Shown one piece after another: positions 9,226-17,318 of a stretch of DNA of 64,000 nt. A program made the translations under genes and the position numbers. This DNA is from a bacterium. GTDB lineage: Bacteria; Myxococcota; UBA727; JAUIJE01. How positions within the stretch are numbered: the first letter of the stretch is position 1; every line of letters begins with the position of its first letter. Below the pieces are notes generated by a model that saw nothing but the letters and a program-made list of their open reading frames with translations, ran no database searches and was not told the origin of the DNA. The stretch lies in contig JAUIJE010000005.1 of the NCBI GenBank assembly GCA_030431455.1, positions 186,001-250,000 on the forward strand, written 5' to 3'.

Positions 9226-9245
9226 TTTTCACTATTTGTTGAAAA
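9226..9245. promoter_or_regulatory. Inverted repeat in the AT-rich pfa1 promoter region
   Basis: TTTTCA (9226-9231), eight bases, then TGAAAA (9240-9245). It ends 29 bases before the pfa1 ATG, inside the AT-rich patch 9217-9262. A second small feature is the direct repeat AGTTCTG at 9253-9259 and 9267-9273. The position suits an operator overlapping a promoter for the PUFA operon. I cannot identify convincing -35/-10 boxes. Confidence 0.45.
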
Positions 9246-9274
9246 TACTAAAAGTTCTGAAACTCGAGTTCTGC

Positions 9275-10855
9275 ATGCCCTCACCCACCACTTCTGCCGC
9301 ACCCCCGGTGCTCTTCGACCCCTCAGATCTCGCGCCGATCGCGGCGCGGCTTCGGGAGCCGTGCACCATCGTGGAGCAGCAGACCCCCACCGGGGCGCGG
9401 CGCGGCGTCGCCCCTGGCCCCGTGTCCGGCCCGTACCAGACGGTCGGCACCCTGCCCGCGCTCTACCCCGAGTGGCTCGGTGACCGGTCGTTCCAGGACG
9501 CCCACGGGGTGCGCTTTCCGTACGTCACCGGCGCGATGGCCAACGGCATCGCCTCGGTGGAGCTTGTGATCGCGGCCGCGCGCGCGGGTTTTCTCGGGTT
9601 CTTCGGCAGCGCCGGGCTGTCCATCCCCCGGGTCGAGGAAGCCTTTGCCCGGCTCGACGCCGCCCTCGGCGACACCCCCTACGGGATGAATCTCATCCAC
9701 TCCCCGCACGAGCCCGACCTCGAGCAGGCGGTGGTCGACCTCTACCTCACCCGCGGCGTCACCAATGTGTCTGCGTCGGCCTACATGGGCCTGACCAAGA
9801 TGGTGGTGCAGTACGCGTACACCGGCGTGTCGCTCTCGCCCGACGGGAAGATTCAACGGCGCAACGCGCTGTTTGCGAAGATCTCGCGCCCCGAAGTGGC
9901 CGAACGGTTCTTGCGCCCCGCGCCCGAGGCGATGCTCCAGCAGCTCAAGAGCGAGGGCCGGCTCACCGACGAGGAAGTGACCCTCGCCCGCCGCCTGCCG
10001 GTGGCCGAGGACATCACCGTCGAGAGCGACAGCGGCGGCCACACCGACAACCAAATCCTCACCGCGGTGTTCCCGACGGTGGCGCAGGTCAAGACCGCGG
10101 TCTGTGCCGAGCTCGGCTACGAGCGACCGGTGCGCGTCGGCGCGGCGGGCGGTCTCGGCACGCCGGATGCGGTGGCGGCGGCATTTTCCCTCGGGGCGGC
10201 CTACGTGGTGACCGGGTCGGTCAACCAGGCCGCGATCGAGTCCGGCCTGTCTGCACGCGGCAAGGCGCTATTGTGCCAAGCGGCGATCGACGACGTGATG
10301 ATGGCCCCGGCCGCGGACATGTTCGAGATGGGGGTGAAGGTCCAGGTGCTCAAGCGCGGCGCGATGTTCGCGGTCCGGGCGCACCGGCTCTGGGACACCT
10401 ACCGCGCCTACGCGAGCATCGAGCACATCCCCGAGCAGGAGCGGCTCGCCCTCGAAAAAGAAATCTTCCAGGATACCCTCGCCAACGTCTGGGCGGGGAC
10501 CGAAGCGTTCTTCGCCAAGCGGGACCCGAGCCAGAACGTTCGCGCCCAAAAAGAGCCCAAGCACAAGATGGCGCTCTGCTTCCGGTGGTATTTGGGACAA
10601 GCGTCCAAGTGGGCCATCGCCGGCGACGAGGGACGCGCCCTCGACTACCAAATCTGGTGTGGCCCGGCGATGGGCGCGTTCAACCGGTGGGTCCAGGGCT
10701 CGTTCTTACAAGCCCCCGAAGCGCGCACCGTCGAACAAATCGGCAAAAATCTCCTCGAGGGCGCGTGCGTGATCAAACGCGCCTTCGACCTGCGCGCCGC
10801 CGGCCTCCCCGTGCCCGACGCCGCGTTCCGCGTCACCCCGCACAAGCTCGCCTGA
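9275..10855 (+). CDS. pfa1: PUFA synthase enoyl reductase (Pfa1/PfaD type)
   Basis: FMN-dependent enoyl reductase of 526 aa, in the 2-nitropropane-dioxygenase-like TIM-barrel family. It reduces enoyl-ACP intermediates in trans during polyunsaturated fatty acid synthesis. After a divergent N-terminal segment, the barrel starts with FPYVTGAMANGIASVELVIA (about residue 83). SDSGGHTDNQ near 252 and GAAGGLGTPDAVAAAF near 290, followed by VTGSVNQAA, are the phosphate/flavin-binding parts seen in PfaD. The length fits PfaD (about 540). The ATG at 9275 is preferred because the frame upstream is unlike the family; no strong Shine-Dalgarno is visible, so the start is tentative. It is followed after 25 bases by pfa2. 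Having the ER gene first is the myxobacterial arrangement; in marine gammaproteobacteria it comes last. Confidence 0.92.
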   Translation: MPSPTTSAAPPVLFDPSDLAPIAARLREPCTIVEQQTPTGARRGVAPGPVSGPYQTVGTLPALYPEWLGDRSFQDAHGVRFPYVTGAMANGIASVELVIAAARAGFLGFFGSAGLSIPRVEEAFARLDAALGDTPYGMNLIHSPHEPDLEQAVVDLYLTRGVTNVSASAYMGLTKMVVQYAYTGVSLSPDGKIQRRNALFAKISRPEVAERFLRPAPEAMLQQLKSEGRLTDEEVTLARRLPVAEDITVESDSGGHTDNQILTAVFPTVAQVKTAVCAELGYERPVRVGAAGGLGTPDAVAAAFSLGAAYVVTGSVNQAAIESGLSARGKALLCQAAIDDVMMAPAADMFEMGVKVQVLKRGAMFAVRAHRLWDTYRAYASIEHIPEQERLALEKEIFQDTLANVWAGTEAFFAKRDPSQNVRAQKEPKHKMALCFRWYLGQASKWAIAGDEGRALDYQIWCGPAMGAFNRWVQGSFLQAPEARTVEQIGKNLLEGACVIKRAFDLRAAGLPVPDAAFRVTPHKLA

Positions 10856-10880
10856 CCGCACGTCAAAGAAGGATGCGAAA

Positions 10881-13800
10881 ATGACTTCGTCGCGCCCGCA
10901 AAAAGCCTCGCCCGACATCGCCATTGTGGCCATGGACGGATTGTTCCCCGGCTCGCTCGACGTGCAGCAGTTTTGGGACCACATCTTTGAGGGCAGCGAC
11001 CTCGTCACCGACATCCCCGAGGGCCACTGGCGCATCGCGGACTATTACGACCCCGACCAGAGCGTGCCGGACAAGACCTACGGCAAACGCGGTGGCTTTT
11101 TGCCCAAGGTGCCGTTCGACACTTTGAAGTGGGGCATTCCCCCGACGCTGCTGTCCCAGACGGACACGTCCCAGCTGCTCGGGCTCATCGTCGCCCGTCG
11201 GGTGCTCGACCAAGCGTTCGGCGGCAACAGCGACGACGCGGACAAGTCCCGCATCTCCTGCATCCTCGGCGTGACCTCGGGCCAAGAGCTGTTCGGCCAG
11301 ATGGCCTCGCGCCTCCGTCGCCCCCAGTGGAAAGCGGGCCTGCTCGAGGCGGGTCTATCCGAAGCCGAAGCCGACGAAGCCTGCAAACACATTGCGGACA
11401 AGTTTGTGCCCTGGACCGAGAGCACGTTCCCCGGTTTGCTCGGCAACGTCGTAGCCGGGCGCATCGCCAACCGCCTCGATCTCGGTGGCACCAACGCGGT
11501 CACCGACGCGGCGTGTGCGAGTTCGTTCGCGGCGCTCTCGATGGCGGTCGATGAGCTGGTGCTCGGTCGCGCGGACATGGTGCTGTCAGGGGGCGTGGAC
11601 GCGCTCAACGACATCTTCATGTACATGTGCTTTTCGAAGACGCCGGCGCTGTCCCAGTCGGGGCGCGTGGCGCCGTTCGACGTCGGCGCGGACGGTACGT
11701 TGCTCGGCGAAGGCGCGGGCCTGGTTGCGCTCAAGCGCCTCGAGGACGCTGAGCGCGACGGCAATGACATTTACGCTGTGATCAAAGGCGTGGGCACCTC
11801 GAGCGACGGGCGCAGCAAGAGCGTGTACGCCCCCGTGAGCGCAGGCCAAGCCAATGCCATTCGGCGCGCCTACGACGTCGCCGGCTACGGTCCCGACAGC
11901 GTCGAGCTGGTCGAGGCCCACGGCACCGGCACCAAGGCCGGGGACGTGGCCGAGGTCGGCGGGCTCAAGCTCGCCTTCGACGACGGCGCGCGACAAGACC
12001 GCCAATGGTGCCAGCTCGGGTCGGTGAAGAGCCAAATCGGTCACACCAAATCGGCGGCGGGGACCGCGGGCCTGATGAAAATCGCGCTCGCCCTGCACGA
12101 AAAAGTGTTGCCCCCGACGATCAACATCAACGAGCCGAACCCCAAGGCGGAGTTCGACAAAAGCCCGTTCTACCTGAGCACCAAGCCGCGCCCCTGGTTG
12201 CGCGGCCAGAGCCATCCCCGCCGCGCGTCGGTGAGCTCGTTCGGGTTTGGCGGCAGCAACTTCCACATCACGGTCGAGGAATACACCGGCAAATCGCACA
12301 ACCCGGGCCGGTTGCGCCAGCGGAGCGCGGAGCTGCTCGCGTTCTCGGCCGAGGACAAAGCCACCCTCGCGGCCCAGCTCAACGCCGCGGCCACCGCGCT
12401 CGACCAAGAGCCGCTGTTCGACGTGGCCAAGCGCGCCGCGGATGCGTTCTCGCCCGCCCACGCGGCCCGCGTGACCCTGGTCGCCAGCGACGTCGAAGGC
12501 GCCCAGCGCGCCCTGCGCCAAGCTGCAGGGGCATTGCACGTGGGCCAGACCCCCACTGCGCCCGGCGTGTTCTTTGGCGAGGGCCAGCCCGAGGGCAAGG
12601 TCGCGATCCTGTGCGCGGGCCAAGGCAGCCAATACGTGGGCATGGGCGAACAGCTCCTGCTCGAATGGCCCGCGGCCCGGGCGGCGCTCGACGCGCTGTA
12701 CGACGACGCGCGCTTCGGTGACGAACACCTCTACGACGTGCTCGTGCCCAAACCCGCGTGGACCGACGCGCAAAAAGCCGCGCAACAAACGCGCCTCACC
12801 GCCACCGAGTGGGCCCAGCCCGCGCTCGGGGCGATGGCCGCGGCCCACCTCGGCGCGCTGCGCGACCTCGGGTTCGATTTCGACATGGCCGCCGGCCACT
12901 CCTACGGCGAGCTCGCGGCGCTGTACGCGACCGACGCGCTCTCCGGCGCCGACCTGATGAAACTCTCGCGCGCCCGCGGCGAAGCGATGCGCGACGTGGC
13001 CACGACGCCGGGCACGATGAGCGCGGTGTTCGCCTCGCGCGACGACACCGCCCAAGCGGTGGACGGGCTCGACGTGGTCCTCGCCAACGAGAACACCCCG
13101 CGCCAGACCGTGATCGCCGGCGCGGTGGCCGACATCGAAAAGGCCGAGGCCGCGCTGCAAAAAGCCGGGCTCAAGTTCTCGCGGCTGCAGGTGGCGTGCG
13201 CGTTCCACTCGCCCCACGTCGCGCCCGCGGCCGAGCAGCTGGCCAAGGTGCTCGACGGGCTTTCCGTGCGTGAGCCGCAAAAACCCGTGTACCAAAACCG
13301 CACCGCCAAGCCCTACAACGGCATTGCCGACATCAAATCCGGCCTCGCGGCCCAGCTCAAATCGAGCGTGCGCTTCGTGTCCGAAATCGAAGCGATGTAC
13401 GACGCGGGCGCGCGCACCTTCGTCGAGGTGGGGCCCAAAAACGCGCTCACCGGGATGGTGGACAAAATCCTCGCGGACAAACCGCACCGGGCCCTGTCCG
13501 CGGACGTGGCCCAAAAGGGCGACACCGCGGCCTTGCTCACCCTCGTCGCCGGTCTCGCCGCCGCGGGCCAGCCGCTCACCGTGGCCAAGCTGTTCGCAGG
13601 CTTCCGACCCAAGATGCGTCACGAGGACGCGCCCGCCCACGCCACGCTCATCGACGGGTCCAACGTCGGCAAACCCAACCTCGACGTGAAAGAGCGCCCG
13701 CGCCCGATGCGCGCCGCCGAAGCGCCCGCCCCCTCTGCCTCCCGCCCTGTTTCTGCCTCTGCTGCACCGGTGCCCACCATGGACAAGCCCCGCAATGTTT

Positions 13801-16800
13801 CTGCTCCCACCGTGACGGCCGCGGCCACGTCGGCGCCCGCCGTGACCGCGCCGCAAGTCTACGCGGCCGCGCCGCAAGGGCTGCTCGACGTCGTGCGGGA
13901 AGGACAGCGCCAGACCGCTGAAGCCCAAGCCGCGTTCACCAAGGCGATCACCGACGCGCACATGGCCTTCCTCGCCGCGTTCGAACAGAGCACGGCCCAG
14001 CTCGGCGCGTTCGGCGGCCAAATGCCACTGCACGTGCCCGCGCCGGCCCCCGCCGCGCCTGCGTTCGCCGCGCCGGCCCCCGTCGTGGCCACCCCGGTCC
14101 CAGCGCCTGTGTCGGCCCCCGCCCCCGTCGTGGCCGCCCCGGCCCCGGTGCCGGTGCCGGCCCCCGCCCCCGTCGTGGCCGCGCCTGCAACTGCCGCGAC
14201 CCCCAGCGTCGATCTGATGCCCATCTTCATGGACGTGGTCGCGGACAAGACCGGCTACCCCGTGGCCGCGTTGCGTCCGGACATGCACCTCGAGGCCGAC
14301 CTCGGCATCGACTCCATCAAACGCGTCGAAATCCTCAGCGCCATCAAAGCCAAAGCGCCGAACCTCAAAGACGTCGACGCCACCACCCTCGCCCAAAAGA
14401 ACACCATCCAAGAGGTCGCCGACGCCCTCCTCGACGCGTCCGGCACGCCCGCGGCCGCCCCGGCGACACCCGCTGGCGCCCCCGCGGGTGACTTGATGCC
14501 CATCTTCATGGGCGTGGTCGCGGACAAGACCGGCTATCCCGTCTCGGCCCTCCGCCCCGACATGCACCTCGAGGCCGACCTCGGCATCGACTCCATCAAA
14601 CGCGTCGAGATCCTCAGCGCCATCAAAGCCAAAGCGCCGAATCTCAAAGACGTCGACGCCACCACCCTCGCCCAGAAGAACACCATCCAAGAGGTCGCCG
14701 ACGCCCTCCTCGGCGACGCTGTCTCCGCGGCCCCCGTTGCCGCCGCCGCGCCCTCGTCGGGTGGCACGGACTTGATGCCGATCTTCATGGGCGTGGTCGC
14801 GGACAAGACCGGCTATCCGGTTTCGGCCCTCCGGCCCGACATGCACCTCGAGGCCGACCTCGGCATCGACTCCATCAAACGCGTCGAAATCCTCAGCGCC
14901 ATCAAAGCCAAAGCGCCGAATCTCAAAGACGTCGACGCCACCACCCTCGCCCAAAAGAACACCATCCAAGAGGTCGCCGACGCCCTCCTCGGGGACACCG
15001 CTCCTGCGGCCGCCCCCGTCGCCGTCGCCGCGCCGGTCTCCACCCCGGCCGCGCCCATGACCCCGCGCGTGCTCGACGTGGCCGACGCCTTGTTGCCCCC
15101 GCCCAACGTCTCGTTTGGCCCCACCGACGTCGTGGCCGTGACCCCGTCCGCCCACACCGACGCGGTCATCGCCGCCCTCGCCGCCCGCGGGGTCAAAGCC
15201 GTGCCGCTGCCGCTCAACGGCAACACCGACCGCTGCCGCGGCTTCATCGAACTGTCCGGTCTCGACGACAGCCCGTCGCTCGACGACGCCCAAGCCGCGC
15301 TCACCACCGCGCTCTCCCGGGCGCGCACCGTGGCCAAGGTCGCCCAGCGCCACGCCGGCTTCCGCGCCATGTTTGTGTACGCGGGGGGCGGCTCGCTTGG
15401 GTTCGACACTCCTCAAAATATCGAAGCGGGCCGCGCCGAAGCCGTGCGCGCCGGCATCTCGGGCCTGGCCAAGACGTGCGCCGCCGAGTGGCCGGACGCG
15501 TCGGTCAAAGCCCTCGACCTCGGCGCCACCGAGGCCCTGGCCGAAGCCGTGGCCCAAGAGTTCTTGGCCGACGACCACCGCGAAATCGGCCGCCGCGACG
15601 CCCGCCGGGTCTCCCCCGTGCTGCGCGACGACACCCCGGCCGCGGCCGCCCACCCGATGGCCAAGACCTGGGTCGTGACCGGCGGCGCCCGGGGCGTCAC
15701 CGCCCGCTGCATCATCGAGCAGGCCGCGCGCGCCCCCGGGCAGAACTTCCTGCTCCTCGGCCGCACGCCCCTCGACGGGTTTGACGACGACCCCAGCGTC
15801 GATGTCGCGCCCGACGCGGGCAAACTGAAAGCCTGGCTGTTCCAAAAGGCGGAAGCCGCGAGCCAGACCGTGAGCCCGCGCGACCTCGACAAGACCGCCA
15901 AAGGCATCCTCGCCCGCCGCGAAATCCGCGACACCCTGGCCGCGCTCTCCGGGAAGGCCGCGAGCGCGCGGTACGTCGCCGTCGACGTGACCGACGCGAA
16001 CGCTGTGCAGCAAGCGGTCGACGCGTTCAGTTCCACCCATGGCCCCATCGAGGGCCTCGTGCACGGCGCAGGCGTGATCTTCGACCGCCGCGTCGAGGAC
16101 AAACGCGACGATGAAGTGAAGCTGGTGCTCGACACCAAGCTGCGCGGTCTGTTTGCGTTGCTCGCGGCCACCGCTGACCAACCGGTGCGCACGGTGTCGC
16201 TGTTCTCATCGACCGCGGGCCGCTCGGGCAATGCCGGCCAAGCCGACTACGCGATGGCCAACGAAGTGCTCAGCAAGATGGCGCACCAACTCATGCGCGA
16301 AAAACCCGCGCTGGTCGCGCGGGCCGTGGCCTGGGGTCCGTGGGACGGCGGCATGGTCGACGCGAGCCTCAAGCGGCACTTCGAGTCCGCGGGCATCGCG
16401 GTGATTCCGCTCGACGAGGGCGCGAACGTGTTCGTGCGGTCGGTGAGCGAAGCCAAAGCCGCCGGGGCCGAGTGGGTGATGGGCGCGTCCTTCGCCCAAG
16501 ACACCGTCGCGCTCTCGCGCCACGTCGACGGCCAGACGCACGGGCTGCTCGCGGACCACGCGATCTTCGGCACCCCGGTTCTGCCCGCGGTGTTCGCCGC
16601 GCACTTCCTCGGGGAAGCCGCCCGCAGCCTGTCCGCGGGCGCGACCGTGCGCGAGCTGCGCGATGTGCGCGTGTTGCGCGGGGTGCCGCTCACCGGGTTC
16701 GAAAACGGCGGCAACGACTTTGACGTCGTGGCCGAGCCCCAAAAAGACGGCACCGTGCGGGCCACGCTCCTGTCCGTCGGGCAGGCCGCGCCCCACTACA

Positions 16801-17315
16801 CCGCCACCGTCGAGGTCGGGCCGCAGCTCGCCGCCCCGCACGTGAAGCGCGCGGCCGGTCTGGAGCGCTACGCGGACGAGGCGGCGATGTACAGCGAAGG
16901 CCTGTTCCACGGGCCGCGCTTTCACCTCATCGAGCGCGTCGAGGGCATCAACGACCAGAGCATGTGGGCGCACATCAAGGGCGCGCGGGCCGCAGGCTGG
17001 GACGACGTGAACGAGACCGCGCTGTTCGACACCGCGGCCCTCGACGCGGGCCTACAAATGTTGTTGCTCTTTGCCCGGTCGCGCACCGGCCAAGCGTTCT
17101 TGCCCACGCAGATCGAACGCATGGTGCCCTACCGCCCGGGCGCGCTGTCGGGTCCGCTCACCTGCGCGCTCACCGCCACCCGCGTCACCGATGACGAGGT
17201 CGTGTGCGACGTGAGCATCCTCGACGAGCAAGGCGAGGTCGTGCTCGGCATGTACGGCGCCCACGCGCACCGTCTGCCCAGCGCGTCCTACCGTCGCGCC
17301 CAGTCGGCGGCCTGA
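10881..17315 (+). CDS. pfa2: PUFA synthase subunit KS-MAT-ACP3-KR-DH (Pfa2/PfaA type)
   Basis: Iterative type I polyketide/fatty acid synthase subunit of 2144 aa. The ketosynthase (about 10-450) has catalytic Cys212 (DAACASS), His347 (VEAHGTGT) and His388 (GHTKSAAG). The malonyl acyltransferase (about 570-870) has Ser674 in GHSYGE. A Pro/Ala linker (about 945-1110) precedes three almost identical ACPs with phosphopantetheine serines 1145, 1238 and 1331 (LGIDSIK). A ketoreductase follows: its NADPH loop VTGGARGVTARC is near 1597, and Ser and Tyr near 1774 and 1790. The last 260 residues form a PS-DH-type dehydratase (His near 1893, DHAIFGTPVLP). GAAGGA lies ahead of the ATG. Each ACP must be activated by a phosphopantetheinyl transferase, and none is encoded in this window. 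Three bases separate it from pfa3. Confidence 0.95.
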   Translation: MTSSRPQKASPDIAIVAMDGLFPGSLDVQQFWDHIFEGSDLVTDIPEGHWRIADYYDPDQSVPDKTYGKRGGFLPKVPFDTLKWGIPPTLLSQTDTSQLLGLIVARRVLDQAFGGNSDDADKSRISCILGVTSGQELFGQMASRLRRPQWKAGLLEAGLSEAEADEACKHIADKFVPWTESTFPGLLGNVVAGRIANRLDLGGTNAVTDAACASSFAALSMAVDELVLGRADMVLSGGVDALNDIFMYMCFSKTPALSQSGRVAPFDVGADGTLLGEGAGLVALKRLEDAERDGNDIYAVIKGVGTSSDGRSKSVYAPVSAGQANAIRRAYDVAGYGPDSVELVEAHGTGTKAGDVAEVGGLKLAFDDGARQDRQWCQLGSVKSQIGHTKSAAGTAGLMKIALALHEKVLPPTININEPNPKAEFDKSPFYLSTKPRPWLRGQSHPRRASVSSFGFGGSNFHITVEEYTGKSHNPGRLRQRSAELLAFSAEDKATLAAQLNAAATALDQEPLFDVAKRAADAFSPAHAARVTLVASDVEGAQRALRQAAGALHVGQTPTAPGVFFGEGQPEGKVAILCAGQGSQYVGMGEQLLLEWPAARAALDALYDDARFGDEHLYDVLVPKPAWTDAQKAAQQTRLTATEWAQPALGAMAAAHLGALRDLGFDFDMAAGHSYGELAALYATDALSGADLMKLSRARGEAMRDVATTPGTMSAVFASRDDTAQAVDGLDVVLANENTPRQTVIAGAVADIEKAEAALQKAGLKFSRLQVACAFHSPHVAPAAEQLAKVLDGLSVREPQKPVYQNRTAKPYNGIADIKSGLAAQLKSSVRFVSEIEAMYDAGARTFVEVGPKNALTGMVDKILADKPHRALSADVAQKGDTAALLTLVAGLAAAGQPLTVAKLFAGFRPKMRHEDAPAHATLIDGSNVGKPNLDVKERPRPMRAAEAPAPSASRPVSASAAPVPTMDKPRNVSAPTVTAAATSAPAVTAPQVYAAAPQGLLDVVREGQRQTAEAQAAFTKAITDAHMAFLAAFEQSTAQLGAFGGQMPLHVPAPAPAAPAFAAPAPVVATPVPAPVSAPAPVVAAPAPVPVPAPAPVVAAPATAATPSVDLMPIFMDVVADKTGYPVAALRPDMHLEADLGIDSIKRVEILSAIKAKAPNLKDVDATTLAQKNTIQEVADALLDASGTPAAAPATPAGAPAGDLMPIFMGVVADKTGYPVSALRPDMHLEADLGIDSIKRVEILSAIKAKAPNLKDVDATTLAQKNTIQEVADALLGDAVSAAPVAAAAPSSGGTDLMPIFMGVVADKTGYPVSALRPDMHLEADLGIDSIKRVEILSAIKAKAPNLKDVDATTLAQKNTIQEVADALLGDTAPAAAPVAVAAPVSTPAAPMTPRVLDVADALLPPPNVSFGPTDVVAVTPSAHTDAVIAALAARGVKAVPLPLNGNTDRCRGFIELSGLDDSPSLDDAQAALTTALSRARTVAKVAQRHAGFRAMFVYAGGGSLGFDTPQNIEAGRAEAVRAGISGLAKTCAAEWPDASVKALDLGATEALAEAVAQEFLADDHREIGRRDARRVSPVLRDDTPAAAAHPMAKTWVVTGGARGVTARCIIEQAARAPGQNFLLLGRTPLDGFDDDPSVDVAPDAGKLKAWLFQKAEAASQTVSPRDLDKTAKGILARREIRDTLAALSGKAASARYVAVDVTDANAVQQAVDAFSSTHGPIEGLVHGAGVIFDRRVEDKRDDEVKLVLDTKLRGLFALLAATADQPVRTVSLFSSTAGRSGNAGQADYAMANEVLSKMAHQLMREKPALVARAVAWGPWDGGMVDASLKRHFESAGIAVIPLDEGANVFVRSVSEAKAAGAEWVMGASFAQDTVALSRHVDGQTHGLLADHAIFGTPVLPAVFAAHFLGEAARSLSAGATVRELRDVRVLRGVPLTGFENGGNDFDVVAEPQKDGTVRATLLSVGQAAPHYTATVEVGPQLAAPHVKRAAGLERYADEAAMYSEGLFHGPRFHLIERVEGINDQSMWAHIKGARAAGWDDVNETALFDTAALDAGLQMLLLFARSRTGQAFLPTQIERMVPYRPGALSGPLTCALTATRVTDDEVVCDVSILDEQGEVVLGMYGAHAHRLPSASYRRAQSAA
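14211..14990 (+). repeat. Three tandem ACP domains, 279-bp direct repeat
   Basis: ACP modules begin at 14211, 14490 and 14769, exactly 279 bases apart, and each is about 222 bases long. The domains are almost the same in DNA as well as protein; copy 1 differs mainly at FMDV/FMGV and VAAL/VSAL. Variable Ala/Pro linkers separate them. This points to recent duplication or ongoing gene conversion. Confidence 0.93.
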
Positions 17316-17318
17316 GCC

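Larger units (their letters stand above)
8531..9274. other. Non-coding stretch before the PUFA operon
   Basis: About 740 bases without a convincing gene. The open frames here are Arg/Pro/Ser-rich and have no ribosome site. It holds an 11-bp tandem repeat (8761-8825), a near-palindrome (8914-8928) and, at 9217-9262, the only clearly AT-rich patch, which contains a second inverted repeat. It lies between two divergent units (the TPR gene on minus, pfa1 on plus), so it probably carries promoters for both. Confidence 0.6.

Noticed and set aside
8913..9242. 109-codon open frame upstream of pfa1
   Set aside because: Arg/Pro/Ser-rich with no ribosome site; lies over the probable promoter region.
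11586..16181. A 1531-codon open frame on the minus strand opposite pfa2
   Set aside because: It mirrors the PUFA synthase in a high-GC third-position frame, is rich in Gly/Arg/His and has no known domain; the plus strand has complete catalytic motifs.
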